From Tolumonas sp008015085 (GTDB lineage: Bacteria; Pseudomonadota; Gammaproteobacteria; Enterobacterales; Aeromonadaceae), in assembly GCA_029265125.1 (NCBI GenBank), contig JAJUJX010000013.1:1-64000 (forward strand): a DNA stretch of 64,000 bases. Direction: 5' to 3'. The translations under genes and the position numbers were made by a program. The notes under the pieces were generated by a model. It made no database searches. It saw only the letters and a program-made list of their open reading frames with translations, and was not told where the DNA came from. Below are positions 6,895-15,318 of this stretch, one piece after another; position 1 is the first letter of the stretch; every line of letters starts with the position of its first letter.

Positions 6895-8757
6895 CTAGTG
6901 AAGGCCCTCGTGTTCGGTGTCCTCGTCATCCTCGTCCATGTGCTCCCAGGCGTGCATCAGCTCACTGTGACGATCCTGCTGGGTGGCTTGCAGCATCTCA
7001 GCGAGAATGTGACGATATTGCACGCTCTTGGTGATGTACATTTTTTCGTCGTCGAGGAATGCGGTTTGTTCCCGCAGTAGTTTTTCATCATGCTCTTTGA
7101 AGGTTTGTCCGGCACGCCATGCCAGATTTCCCCTGATCCCCAGTTGTCTTAAAGCCGAAACCCCCAGATCAACCGCAGAGCCTACTGTTTCACGATAGAT
7201 CAGTTCGACACCTAATTGCAGCAACTGATGTGCGTGAGCGCGATCTACCGCACGAACCAGAATTTTTAATTGCGGGAAATGACGCTGTGCCAGTTCGCAC
7301 AGCGCAATCGATTTTGCCTGGTTACTGACGGCCACTACCAGCAATTTGGCCTTGTCGGCACCCGCGGCCTTCAAGAGATCGATGCGGTCGGCGTCACCAT
7401 AGAACACCTTGTAACCATATTTACGCAGCATATCGATATGTGAAACATCGTTATCAAGCACGGTAGTACCAATACCGTGAGCATGAAGCAGACGACCCAC
7501 TACCTGACCGAAACGCCCGAAGCCGACGATGATGACGGGGTTATCCTGTTCATCAATAGTGTCAGCCTCGCGCTCTTCACCTTCGAGCAGCTGCCAGCGC
7601 TCCTGCAGGTAGCTGTTCAGCATCAGCAATAATGGCGTAAACGCCATCGATAATGCGACGGTGAGTGTCAGCAGCGAGGTCAGATTGGCATCAAACAGTT
7701 TGAGTTGCAGAGCAAAAGAGAAGAGCACAAACGCAAATTCACTGCCTTGTGCCAGTGCAAATGCAAATGACCAGCGATGACCGTGCGTCATTCTGGCTAG
7801 TCCGCCCACACCCTGCAGGATCAGGAATTTAACGGTCAGTAGCATTAATAACAGACTGGTGATGAGCAGCGGATGTTGTGCCAGCAGAGAGAAGTTAATA
7901 CCGGCACCGACTGAGATAAAAAACAGCCCGAGCAGCAATCCTTTGAACGGTTCGATGTTGGCTTCCAGTTCATGTCGGTATTCACTTTCTGCCAATACCA
8001 CGCCTGCGAGGAAGGTGCCGAGCGCGGGTGACAGACCGACCGCTTCGGTTGCCAGCGCCGTCAGGATGACCAGCAATAGCGCCGCGGCGACAAAGATTTC
8101 CCGCAGCCCTGATTGCGCGATAAAGCGAAAGACCGGCCGCATCAGATAATGCCCACCGAGGACGATGCCGGCGATCACCAGCGCAATCAGCAGGCCGTTT
8201 TGCCAGCCACTGAGCGATGCGGGTTCCGGTACAAACTTGAGGCCGGGTGCCAGAAAAGGCAGCATTGCCAGCATCGGGATCACGGCAATATCCTGAAACA
8301 GTAAGACCGAGAAGCTGGTTTGCCCGGCTTCGCTTTTCAGCATTCGACGCTCAGTCAGGCTTTGCAGCACAATAGCGGTGGAGGAAAGCGAGAGGATCAT
8401 GCCAATCGCAACCGCCTGCTGCCAGCGCAGACCAAAAATCAGTGCAATAATGGAAAAGGCTGCCGTGGTGAGCAGCACCTGACTGCCCCCGATGCCGACA
8501 ATCGGCCCTTTCAGTTGCCACAGCAGGGCGGGTTTGAGTTCCAGACCGATCAGAAACAGCATCAGTACAACACCGAATTCGGCCACATGCATGACATCAT
8601 CGTTGGCACCGACAAAATTAAACAGATAAGGGCCGATGATGACTCCGGCAATCAGATAACCCAGCACTGAGCCCAGCCCTAAGCGGCGGGCGATCGGTAC
8701 AGAAACCACCGCAGCGGTCAGAAAGATGGCAGCATCAAATAACAGACTTTGCTCCAT
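6895..8757 (-). CDS. kefB: Glutathione-regulated K+/H+ antiporter, KefB/KefC family
   Basis: 620 residues from the ATG at 8757. The N-terminal ~380 residues form a CPA2 monovalent cation:proton antiporter membrane domain (LGLGSVLGYLIAGVIIGP, LLFQDIAVIPML), including the regulatory loop EYRHELEANIEPFKGLLLGLFF. A RCK/TrkA-N domain with a dinucleotide fold (VIIVGFGRFGQVVGRLL) follows from about residue 405. The system expels K+ and acidifies the cytoplasm when glutathione adducts of electrophiles bind. The HELE loop and the neighbouring KefG-like partner favour KefB over KefC. Its ATG overlaps the kefG stop (TGATG), so translation is coupled. The C-terminal tail is very acidic (MDEDDEDTEHEG). 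Confidence 0.85.
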   Translation of the reverse strand: MEQSLLFDAAIFLTAAVVSVPIARRLGLGSVLGYLIAGVIIGPYLFNFVGANDDVMHVAEFGVVLMLFLIGLELKPALLWQLKGPIVGIGGSQVLLTTAAFSIIALIFGLRWQQAVAIGMILSLSSTAIVLQSLTERRMLKSEAGQTSFSVLLFQDIAVIPMLAMLPFLAPGLKFVPEPASLSGWQNGLLIALVIAGIVLGGHYLMRPVFRFIAQSGLREIFVAAALLLVILTALATEAVGLSPALGTFLAGVVLAESEYRHELEANIEPFKGLLLGLFFISVGAGINFSLLAQHPLLITSLLLMLLTVKFLILQGVGGLARMTHGHRWSFAFALAQGSEFAFVLFSFALQLKLFDANLTSLLTLTVALSMAFTPLLLMLNSYLQERWQLLEGEEREADTIDEQDNPVIIVGFGRFGQVVGRLLHAHGIGTTVLDNDVSHIDMLRKYGYKVFYGDADRIDLLKAAGADKAKLLVVAVSNQAKSIALCELAQRHFPQLKILVRAVDRAHAHQLLQLGVELIYRETVGSAVDLGVSALRQLGIRGNLAWRAGQTFKEHDEKLLREQTAFLDDEKMYITKSVQYRHILAEMLQATQQDRHSELMHAWEHMDEDDEDTEHEGLH

Positions 8758-9353
8758 CACAGCTCCTTAAGCAGGTCGGTCAGATAAGTGGCGTTATGCA
8801 GTTGCTGCGGGGTGAGCTCTTCATCCCGCAACGCAGTCAGCAGACGACGATATTGCTGACCTTTCATTTTCAGATATTCCGGATCGTTCACACTGTGATA
8901 GCCATACACGACAAATGGCGGCAACCAGCGCATCCCGCACATCAGTCCGCTTTGCTGGATGGGTAACAGATAATCGGTGATGGGATGGTGGTTATGACCG
9001 GTGGGTGAATAAGACGTCTCGCTCCCCCCGGTCGTGATAGCTGCCAGCAGATATTTGTGCTTCAGCGCATTGCCATCAGGGCCGAATGCGTAGCCATACT
9101 CCAGCACCTGTTCCATCCACTCTTTGAGGATGGCAGGGCAGGAATACCAGTACACCGGATATTGGAATACGATAATGTCGTAATCACGCAACATGCGCTG
9201 TTCACGGGCGACGTCGATAAACATGTTCGGGTAGTGCTGATATAAATCATGTACTTTGACATCTTCCAGCCCTTTCAGTGCTTTCAGCATCGCCCGGTTC
9301 GCGTGTGAACGGTGATATCCGGGGTGAGAGAAGATAATCAAAATACGTTTCAT
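8757..9353 (-). CDS. kefG: KefG/KefF-type ancillary NAD(P)H oxidoreductase
   Basis: 198 residues with a flavodoxin-like NQO/KefF fold: RILIIFSHPGYHRSHANRAM at the N-terminus, the VHDLYQHYPNMFIDVAREQ segment, then FQYPVYWYSCPAILKEW and AITTGG. KefF/KefG bind the antiporter and are required for full K+ efflux activity; the family also shows quinone-reductase activity. The VHDLYxHYP..FID..REQ..L and YSCPALLKEW signatures look closer to KefG than KefF. It is first in the operon with kefB, with overlapping stop and start. The assignment to the family is firm; the G versus F choice is moderate. Confidence 0.82.
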   Translation of the reverse strand: MKRILIIFSHPGYHRSHANRAMLKALKGLEDVKVHDLYQHYPNMFIDVAREQRMLRDYDIIVFQYPVYWYSCPAILKEWMEQVLEYGYAFGPDGNALKHKYLLAAITTGGSETSYSPTGHNHHPITDYLLPIQQSGLMCGMRWLPPFVVYGYHSVNDPEYLKMKGQQYRRLLTALRDEELTPQQLHNATYLTDLLKEL

Positions 9354-9580
9354 AGACTGCCACCACCTCCAGGGTCGCTGAACAAGTAAAAATTAAGGCC
9401 CTTATTCAGCTTAGTTCACTAAGACAGACAGGATAAAACATATTGTGGCGAATGCGGGCCATTTCTTTTCCGGAAATCCTACTTTGTTATCATCCTGTTA
9501 ACTTCGTCGGATGTCGTTGAATTTCACTGTGATATGCTTTTGTTATGGTTATTGTATTACAACAGGACATGAGGCGTAGT

Positions 9581-11647
9581 ATGAACTCGATTCTGCCCCC
9601 GATTGCGACTCAGCACCCGCATTCTTTGATTTATCATGGTGATGAGCGTATCGACCCTTACTACTGGCTGCGGGATGATACGCGTAGCAACCCCGAAGTT
9701 CTCGATTATCTGCACGCGGAAAATGGTTATACCGAAGCGATGTTACGGCCGACCGAAGCGCTGCAGAAAACCTTATATCAGGAAATGGTCGATCGTCAGC
9801 TGCCGGATGACAGCTCTGTGCCGTATTACCTTAAGGGCTACTGGTATCGCAGCCGCTATCTGCCGGAGCAGGAGTATCCGCTGTATGAACGTCTGGCTGC
9901 GCGCCCTGACGCCCCGACAGAGCTGTTACTGGATGGGAACGAGCGGGCTGCCGAGGTCGATTTCTATGATTTAGGCGCGCTGGAAATCAGCCCCAGCAAC
10001 CACTGGATGGCCTGCAGCGAAGATGTGGTCTCGCGCCGGCAATATCAGATCAGCGTCCGTAACCTGCAAACCGGTGAGTGGCTGGCCGATCGCATTGAAA
10101 ATACTTCCGGCGATATTGTCTGGAGTGCCGACAGTGCCGGTTTTTTCTATGTGCGCTTAGATGAAGAAACGCTGCTGCCTTATCAGGTCTGGTATCACAA
10201 GCTGGGCAGCGAAACCGCGCAGGACAAACTGGTCTATGAAGAGGCGGATAACACCTATTATCTGCATATCAGCCACAGCCGTTCGGAAGAGTATCTGCTG
10301 ATTTCGCTGTCCAGTACGCTCAGTACCGAAGTACATCTGTTGTCGCTGAATACGCCACAGGGTACCCCGACCGTCTTTCTCGCCCGCCGCCGCGGTCATG
10401 AATACGGAGTTGATCATTTCCAGCAGCATTTTTATGTGCGCTCCAACCGGGAAGGACGTAACTTCGCACTGTATCAGGCAACCGACGGTGCCGAGCAGTA
10501 CTGGCAATGTCTGTTGCCGGTACGCGACGCGATCCTGCTGCAGGATTTTCTGTTGTTCCGCAATGCGCTGTTTGTGGAGGAACGTGAAGCGGGTCTGACA
10601 TGCTTGCGTCAGCTCGATTTACAGGGGCAGGAAGTTCGCACGATTGCGGTGGATGATCCGGCTTATGTGCTGTGGATTGGGACTAACCCTGATCCGGAAA
10701 ATACCGAATTCCGCTATGGCTACGCTTCACTGACGACCCCGACTACCCACTATGCGCTGGATATTGCCTCAGGTGAGCGCAAAATGTTGAAACGCCAGCC
10801 GGTGCTGGGCGATTTCAAACCTGAGGACTACCAGAGTCAGCGTTTGTGGATCACCGCCCGTGACGGCACTCATGTGCCGGTCTCGCTGGTCTATCGTAAA
10901 GATCAGTACCAACCGGGACAAAACCCGCTGCTGGTCTATGGTTATGGTGCGTATGGCCTGAGTGAAGACCCTTACTTTGCCTCATCGCGCTTAAGCTTGC
11001 TGGATCGCGGCTTTATCTTTGCGATTGCGCATGTGCGCGGTGGCGAGGAACTGGGGCGTCACTGGTATGAACAAGGGCGTCAGCTCAGCAAGATGAACAG
11101 TTTCACCGATTTCATTGATGTCACCGATGGCATACTGGCAGCCGGTTATGGCGATCCGAAACGGGTCTTCGCAACTGGGGGCAGTGCCGGTGGTCTGCTG
11201 ATGGGGGCAGTGATCAACATGGCGCCGGAACGCTATCTTGGTGTGGTTGCTGTCGTACCATTTGTTGATACGCTGACATCGATGCTGGATGAATCTATTC
11301 CGCTGACCACTGGTGAATATGACGAATGGGGCGACCCGCGAGATCCGGCTGTTTATCAATATATCAAAAGCTATAGCCCGTATGATCAGGTGAAAGCTCA
11401 GGCTTATCCGCACTTGCTGGTGGTCAGTGGCCTGCACGACTCTCAGGTTCAGTATTGGGAGCCTGCTAAGTGGGTCGCCAAACTGCGGAAGTATAAAACC
11501 GATGATAACTTGCTGCTGCTGAGTATGGATATGGATGCCGGACATGGTGGTAAATCGGGGCGTTATCGTTATTTCCTCGATATTTCGCTGGAATATGCCT
11601 TCATGCTGGCACTGGCGGATACAGGTATAAATTCTACATCTATTTGA
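9581..11647 (+). CDS. ptrB: Oligopeptidase B (prolyl oligopeptidase family serine peptidase)
   Basis: 688 residues from the ATG at 9581, which has GAGG six bases upstream and gives the length of E. coli PtrB; the in-frame start at 9545 is weaker. An N-terminal seven-bladed propeller region begins PHSLIYHGDERIDPYYWLRDD. The C-terminal alpha/beta hydrolase domain has the nucleophile in GGSAGG (Ser535), Asp620 (GLHDSQV) and His655 (DAGHGG). The enzyme cleaves short peptides after basic residues in the cytoplasm. It is divergent from kefG and followed by a hairpin. All catalytic residues are present. Confidence 0.92.
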   Translation: MNSILPPIATQHPHSLIYHGDERIDPYYWLRDDTRSNPEVLDYLHAENGYTEAMLRPTEALQKTLYQEMVDRQLPDDSSVPYYLKGYWYRSRYLPEQEYPLYERLAARPDAPTELLLDGNERAAEVDFYDLGALEISPSNHWMACSEDVVSRRQYQISVRNLQTGEWLADRIENTSGDIVWSADSAGFFYVRLDEETLLPYQVWYHKLGSETAQDKLVYEEADNTYYLHISHSRSEEYLLISLSSTLSTEVHLLSLNTPQGTPTVFLARRRGHEYGVDHFQQHFYVRSNREGRNFALYQATDGAEQYWQCLLPVRDAILLQDFLLFRNALFVEEREAGLTCLRQLDLQGQEVRTIAVDDPAYVLWIGTNPDPENTEFRYGYASLTTPTTHYALDIASGERKMLKRQPVLGDFKPEDYQSQRLWITARDGTHVPVSLVYRKDQYQPGQNPLLVYGYGAYGLSEDPYFASSRLSLLDRGFIFAIAHVRGGEELGRHWYEQGRQLSKMNSFTDFIDVTDGILAAGYGDPKRVFATGGSAGGLLMGAVINMAPERYLGVVAVVPFVDTLTSMLDESIPLTTGEYDEWGDPRDPAVYQYIKSYSPYDQVKAQAYPHLLVVSGLHDSQVQYWEPAKWVAKLRKYKTDDNLLLLSMDMDAGHGGKSGRYRYFLDISLEYAFMLALADTGINSTSI

Positions 11648-11654
11648 TCTGACG

Positions 11655-11680
11655 GCAGCATCCGGTAAAGCGGATGCTGC
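11655..11680 (+). terminator. Hairpin after ptrB, probable weak terminator
   Basis: Perfect 10-bp stem GCAGCATCCG/CGGATGCTGC with a six-base loop. The following sequence (TACAATGATTTTAT) has only a short T run, so termination may be partial. Confidence 0.55.
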
Positions 11681-11753
11681 TACAATGATTTTATAAAGCT
11701 TGGTTGCGTGAGATCCTGAGCGCGGTCCGATTTATTTATTTAAGGAGCAGAAC

Positions 11754-12053
11754 ATGACAACAGTAGACCATATGGAAGACGTGTGCGAAGCCTGTGGCTG
11801 TGTAGCTGAGGTAGGCACCATCATTCGTGATGGCGATGATATCGTAATGATCCCGGTTGAAGGCGACGATGAAGCGGATGCCCGTGCACGTCAGGCTCGT
11901 TATGTTGATGTTGCTAAACAGGCTTGTCCGGAAGTGCTGGTCAGCAGCGAACTGCAGACGGTAGAAGGCGGTGTTGTGCTGAATACTACGCTGCAATTTA
12001 CCTGCACCGCAGAGAAAATGATTTTCGAGATGCGTGCACGTTCTGTGCGTTAA
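11754..12053 (+). CDS. yfcZ: YfcZ/YiiS family protein (DUF406)
   Basis: 99 residues matching the DUF406 family: an N-terminal CEACGCVAEVGTIIRDGDD, then DDEADARARQARYVDVAKQACPEV and a C-terminal LQFTCTAEKMIFEMRARS. The family is small, cytoplasmic and of unknown biochemical role. A clean AAGGAG lies upstream of the ATG and a GC-rich terminator follows. It is the last protein gene before the first CsrB-like RNA. The conserved Cys pair (CEACGC) could bind metal, but this is inference. Confidence 0.85.
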   Translation: MTTVDHMEDVCEACGCVAEVGTIIRDGDDIVMIPVEGDDEADARARQARYVDVAKQACPEVLVSSELQTVEGGVVLNTTLQFTCTAEKMIFEMRARSVR

Positions 12054-12061
12054 TTTTCGTT

Positions 12062-12108
12062 CCGCCGCCATTTTTCTCCTCTCTGGCGGCGGTTTCCGCT
12101 TTTTTTCA
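12062..12108 (+). terminator. Terminator after the YfcZ-like gene
   Basis: Stem CCGCCGCCA/TGGCGGCGG with a 13-base pyrimidine-rich loop; T7 follows slightly downstream. Confidence 0.75.
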
Positions 12109-12159
12109 CTCTGAATTCCTGCTTTTACTTTAATTCATTTCTATATCCTGGCTTACACG

Positions 12160-12195
12160 CGTGTAGGATATTTGCCATAGTTGCTGTGAGCATTG
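12160..12195 (+). promoter_or_regulatory. Conserved upstream activating element of CsrB-like RNA 1 (candidate UvrY/GacA/VarA site)
   Basis: A 36-base block that recurs at 21218-21253 with 32 identities, the first 20 unbroken. It contains TGTAGG and lies 168 bases before the -10-like TAGTAT; the second copy is 167 bases before its TAGTAT. CsrB-family promoters in E. coli, Vibrio and Pseudomonas need a distant binding site for the BarA-UvrY/GacA response regulator, with half-sites of the TGTAAG type. Assignment to UvrY is inference from this resemblance. Confidence 0.7.
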
Positions 12196-12305
12196 ACGCT
12201 TCCTGCTGCAGGTTACATCCCTTTCTTTGTTTCTAACTGATTGAATTTATTTGCTTTATTCCCGACAAAAACGTTTTGCTTACAAAATCTGCTTCATCCG
12301 GTTAC

Positions 12306-12333
12306 TTGTAGGAAAACGGTAAATCTTTAGTAT
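12306..12333 (+). promoter_or_regulatory. Candidate core promoter of CsrB-like RNA 1
   Basis: TTGTAG (12306-12311), 16 bases, TAGTAT (12328-12333). The -10-like TAGTATTA is shared with the second Csr locus at the same distance from the upstream element. Confidence 0.5.
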
Positions 12334-12338
12334 TACTT

Positions 12339-12768
12339 CTGCAGGACGCGCTGCGGCTTCTCAGGATTAAGAAGCCAGTCAGGATGACAAAGGACACTTC
12401 AGGACGAAGTTACTGTTACTCAGGATGAGTAGCTGTCAGGACGACACAAGGACACCTCAGGATTGAGGCTGTTGCTCAGGACGAGTGACTGTCAGGATGA
12501 CAAAGGAACACTCCGGATGGAGTGGTTGTTACTCAGGATGAGTAGCAAGCCAGGATGGCAAAAGGATGCACCACAGGATGTGGTTATCAGGAACACTTCA
12601 CGGATGAAGTTAGTGACAATCAAGGATAGGTTGTTACGCAGGATGCTTAAAGGGATATTCCGCAGGAGCGGGAAAAGCCTTCAAGGATGACATAAGACGA
12701 TCAATATCGTCGCAGGCTTGGGCAACCAAGACTTTCTGAGGGGTGACCATGTCGCCCTTTTATTTTTT
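12339..12768 (+). ncRNA. csrB: CsrB/CsrC-type CsrA-sequestering small RNA, copy 1
   Basis: About 430 bases without a plausible protein. It contains some 25 GGA triplets, mostly in the context CAGGATG or CAGGACG, spaced roughly every 15-20 bases. Many sit in the loops of small hairpins, for example CTTCAGGACGAAG, ACTCAGGATGAGT, CTCCGGATGGAG, CACAGGATGTG and CTTCACGGATGAAG. This is the architecture of CsrB-family RNAs, which bind many CsrA dimers and relieve CsrA repression of translation. It ends in a strong terminator and is preceded by the conserved upstream element. The start is estimated from the -10 and may be off by several bases. A second, shorter locus lies at 21.4 kb. Confidence 0.88.
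12739..12768 (+). terminator. Terminator of CsrB-like RNA 1
   Basis: GGGTGAC-CAT-GTCGCCC followed by TTTTATTTTTT. The same GGGGTGAC stem is used at the second locus. Confidence 0.9.
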
Positions 12769-13001
12769 CTGCTTTTTATCTTTACACTTCATTTACCTGA
12801 TTTCCTCCCCCTTGTTTTGACGAAGCGACTCTCTGAACGGTGCGATGTTCGTTACAAAATGAATAATTAGTATTAGCGACTCTCCAGCACTCCCCAGTCA
12901 CTAGCTACGCTTAGAAAGGCATGTGGCGGGTGTCAGGAAATTCAATCTTTCTTAGACAAATCGCAACGGGTTTATTCTCAGAAACAGAGTTTGGAGAGCT
13001 T

Positions 13002-15173
13002 ATGCAATTACGATCAATACAGTCAAAAATTGCGCTCATAGGTGGAATTTGTCTGCTGGCCACAGCCGGATCACTGGTTACGTATGGTGTGTATTCAGCA
13101 TCGGCGACTCAACAATTAGTAACAACCCGTGCCAGTACCTCATCACAGGAAGTTGCACTGAATGCTTTGACTAATCTTGGTGGGCGATATGCAGGGGAAA
13201 TCCGCGCGGAGCTGGAAGTTGCTCTAGATTCAGCCAGGGCGATGGCTGACACCTTTGAGGTTGCCAAACTGGAAGCAGATAGTGGCGGCCTTACGCTCGG
13301 ACGTAATCAGATCAATGCAATTTTGCTGAATGTGCTGAAAGGTAATCCGAATTTTAATGGTACCTATTCCTGTTGGGAACCTAATGCGCTGGATGGCACC
13401 GATGATGCGTTCAAAGATGGTCAGAGCGGTAATAACTCGGTAACAGGTCGCTACACTCCGTATTGGACCCGGTCTGCAGATGGCAAAATTGCGGTACAGC
13501 CACTGGTTGAATATGACACTAACGACACTCATCCGAATGGTGTGCTGAAGGGCGGTTGGTACATTGGTCCGCGTGATACTGGTAAAGAGAGTGTATTAGG
13601 CCCGTTGCCTTATATCGTACAGGGGAAACAGGTCTGGCTGGCAACCATGTCGGTACCGATTACTGTAAACGGTAAATTCCTGGGTGTTGCCGGTGCTGAC
13701 TATGACCTCGAATTCGTGCAGAAAATCAGTAAACAGGTCAGTAAAGAGTTATTTAATGATCAGGGCGAGGTTGCCATTATCAGCGAACAGGGATTGTTAG
13801 TTGCGGAGAGTAAGCAGCCTGAGCTGATTGGTGACCAATTCAAAAAGATTGCCGGTGAAAACTGGGATGAAAGTATGAAGGCCATCAAGGAAGGCCGCAG
13901 TATGGCTGGCATCGATAGCGGTACAGGAATGGTGACTGTGCTGGCGCCGATCAATCTTGGCCGTACGGGGAAACCCTGGTCCATCATGCTGAAAGTGCAT
14001 AAAGATATTGTGCTGGCTTCCGTGCATAAGCTGGAACAGGAAATGTCAGCGGAAAGTACCAAAAACACCATCTGGCAGATTGGGGTAGGTATTGGGATTT
14101 CTGTGCTGGCGATGATTGCGCTCTGGATATCCGCCCGTTCATTGGCGACACCGATCCGTAAAGCAGCTGATCTGGCTCAGGCTATTCAGGAAGGCGATTT
14201 GTCCCAGCGGCTGAGACATGAATCCAGCGACGAAGTGGGTGAGCTGTCTAAAGCGCTGGATAGTATGGCTGATAGTCTGCAAGGGCAGGTAACATTAGCG
14301 GAGCGAATTTCACAGGGTGATCTGGATCTGGATGTTCGCCTCGCCTCTAACCGCGACCAGCTTGGTCTGGCCTTGCAACGCATGGTAAATACGTTGAATA
14401 AACTGGTATCAGAGTTGCAAAACGGTGCGGAGCAAATCAGTGGTAATGCGGGGCAGGTATCTGCACTGAGCCAGGATCTCTCGAGCGGGGCTACCGAATC
14501 GGCGTCTGCTATCACTGAAATCAGTGCCACGATGACCCAGATGGCGGCACAAACCAAGATGAGTGCGGAAAATGCTCAACGGGCGAATCATCTCTCAGTG
14601 GCGGCGGAACAGTCGGCACATGGTGGTAATGCGCTGATGGAAGATCTGATGGTAGCGATGCAGGAAATTGACCGCTCCGGTAAAGATATTACCAATATCA
14701 TCAAGGCGATTGATGAGATCGCTACACAAACCAACCTGCTGGCACTGAATGCAGCGATTGAAGCAGCACGTGCCGGTCAGCATGGACGTGGTTTTGCTGT
14801 GGTGGCGGATGAAGTCCGTAATCTGGCAGCTCGTAGCGCCGAAGCGGCCAAACGTACAGCATCATTGATCGCAGAATCCAGTCAACGCACTGTAAAAGGT
14901 ATGGAACTGGCAGATAAAACGGCATCAGCGCTGGGAGATATTGTTACCGGTGCAGCGGAGGTCTCTTCGCTGGTAGCTGATATTGCGTCAGCATCCAGTG
15001 AACAGGCTTCAGGTATTGAGCAGGTTAGTCTGGGGATTTCGCAGATTGATGAAATTACCCATCAGAACAGTGCCAACTCCGAGAACTGCTCTGCTGCTGC
15101 ACAAGAGCTTACCTCTCAGGCTGAACAGCTCAATCATCTGGTGCGTCAGTTCAAGGTTAAACGGAATCGCTGA
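13002..15173 (+). CDS. Methyl-accepting chemotaxis protein with a double-Cache-type sensor domain
   Basis: 723 residues from the ATG at 13002 (GGAGAG just upstream); an open start at 12921 is less likely. A first membrane helix lies near residues 8-33, followed by a ~330-residue periplasmic sensor with Cache features (GTYSCWEPNALDG, SRYTPYW-like GRYTPYWTR, GGWYIGPRDTGKES, VAGADYDLEF). A second helix near 378-398, a HAMP domain and the signalling hairpin tip (EIATQTNLLALNAAIEAARA, GRGFAVVADEVRNLA) complete it. No C-terminal NWETF-type CheR pentapeptide is present. It transmits ligand binding to CheA/CheW. Ligand unknown; similar Cache domains often bind small organic acids or amino acids. Confidence 0.92.
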   Translation: MQLRSIQSKIALIGGICLLATAGSLVTYGVYSASATQQLVTTRASTSSQEVALNALTNLGGRYAGEIRAELEVALDSARAMADTFEVAKLEADSGGLTLGRNQINAILLNVLKGNPNFNGTYSCWEPNALDGTDDAFKDGQSGNNSVTGRYTPYWTRSADGKIAVQPLVEYDTNDTHPNGVLKGGWYIGPRDTGKESVLGPLPYIVQGKQVWLATMSVPITVNGKFLGVAGADYDLEFVQKISKQVSKELFNDQGEVAIISEQGLLVAESKQPELIGDQFKKIAGENWDESMKAIKEGRSMAGIDSGTGMVTVLAPINLGRTGKPWSIMLKVHKDIVLASVHKLEQEMSAESTKNTIWQIGVGIGISVLAMIALWISARSLATPIRKAADLAQAIQEGDLSQRLRHESSDEVGELSKALDSMADSLQGQVTLAERISQGDLDLDVRLASNRDQLGLALQRMVNTLNKLVSELQNGAEQISGNAGQVSALSQDLSSGATESASAITEISATMTQMAAQTKMSAENAQRANHLSVAAEQSAHGGNALMEDLMVAMQEIDRSGKDITNIIKAIDEIATQTNLLALNAAIEAARAGQHGRGFAVVADEVRNLAARSAEAAKRTASLIAESSQRTVKGMELADKTASALGDIVTGAAEVSSLVADIASASSEQASGIEQVSLGISQIDEITHQNSANSENCSAAAQELTSQAEQLNHLVRQFKVKRNR

Positions 15174-15195
15174 ACATGATGTGAGTATCTGATAG

Positions 15196-15221
15196 CGGAG
15201 GTCTGAGGACCTCCGTTTTTT
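15196..15221 (+). terminator. Terminator after the chemoreceptor gene
   Basis: Perfect stem CGGAGGTC-TGAG-GACCTCCG followed by T6. Confidence 0.92.
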
Positions 15222-15318
15222 CAGATAGGTACAAAATGATGTACTAGAATCAAGCTATATGTACTGAGTGCGAAAAGCCGGAAGCAGAAGGGCAATCACT
15301 CTGCTTCAGGAGGTCGTT

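Noticed and set aside
12463..12690. 75-codon open frame inside the first Csr RNA
   Set aside because: Its composition reflects the GGA repeats, it has no family resemblance, and it lies wholly within the RNA.
12340..12740. Repeated CAGGATG units as a CRISPR or simple tandem array
   Set aside because: Unit spacing is irregular, spacers are not distinct, and the units sit in hairpin loops ending at a terminator; a CsrB-type RNA explains all of it.
12921..13001. Upstream extension of the chemoreceptor start
   Set aside because: The ATG at 13002 has a GGAGAG ribosome site and gives a normal membrane-anchored N-terminus; the extension does not.
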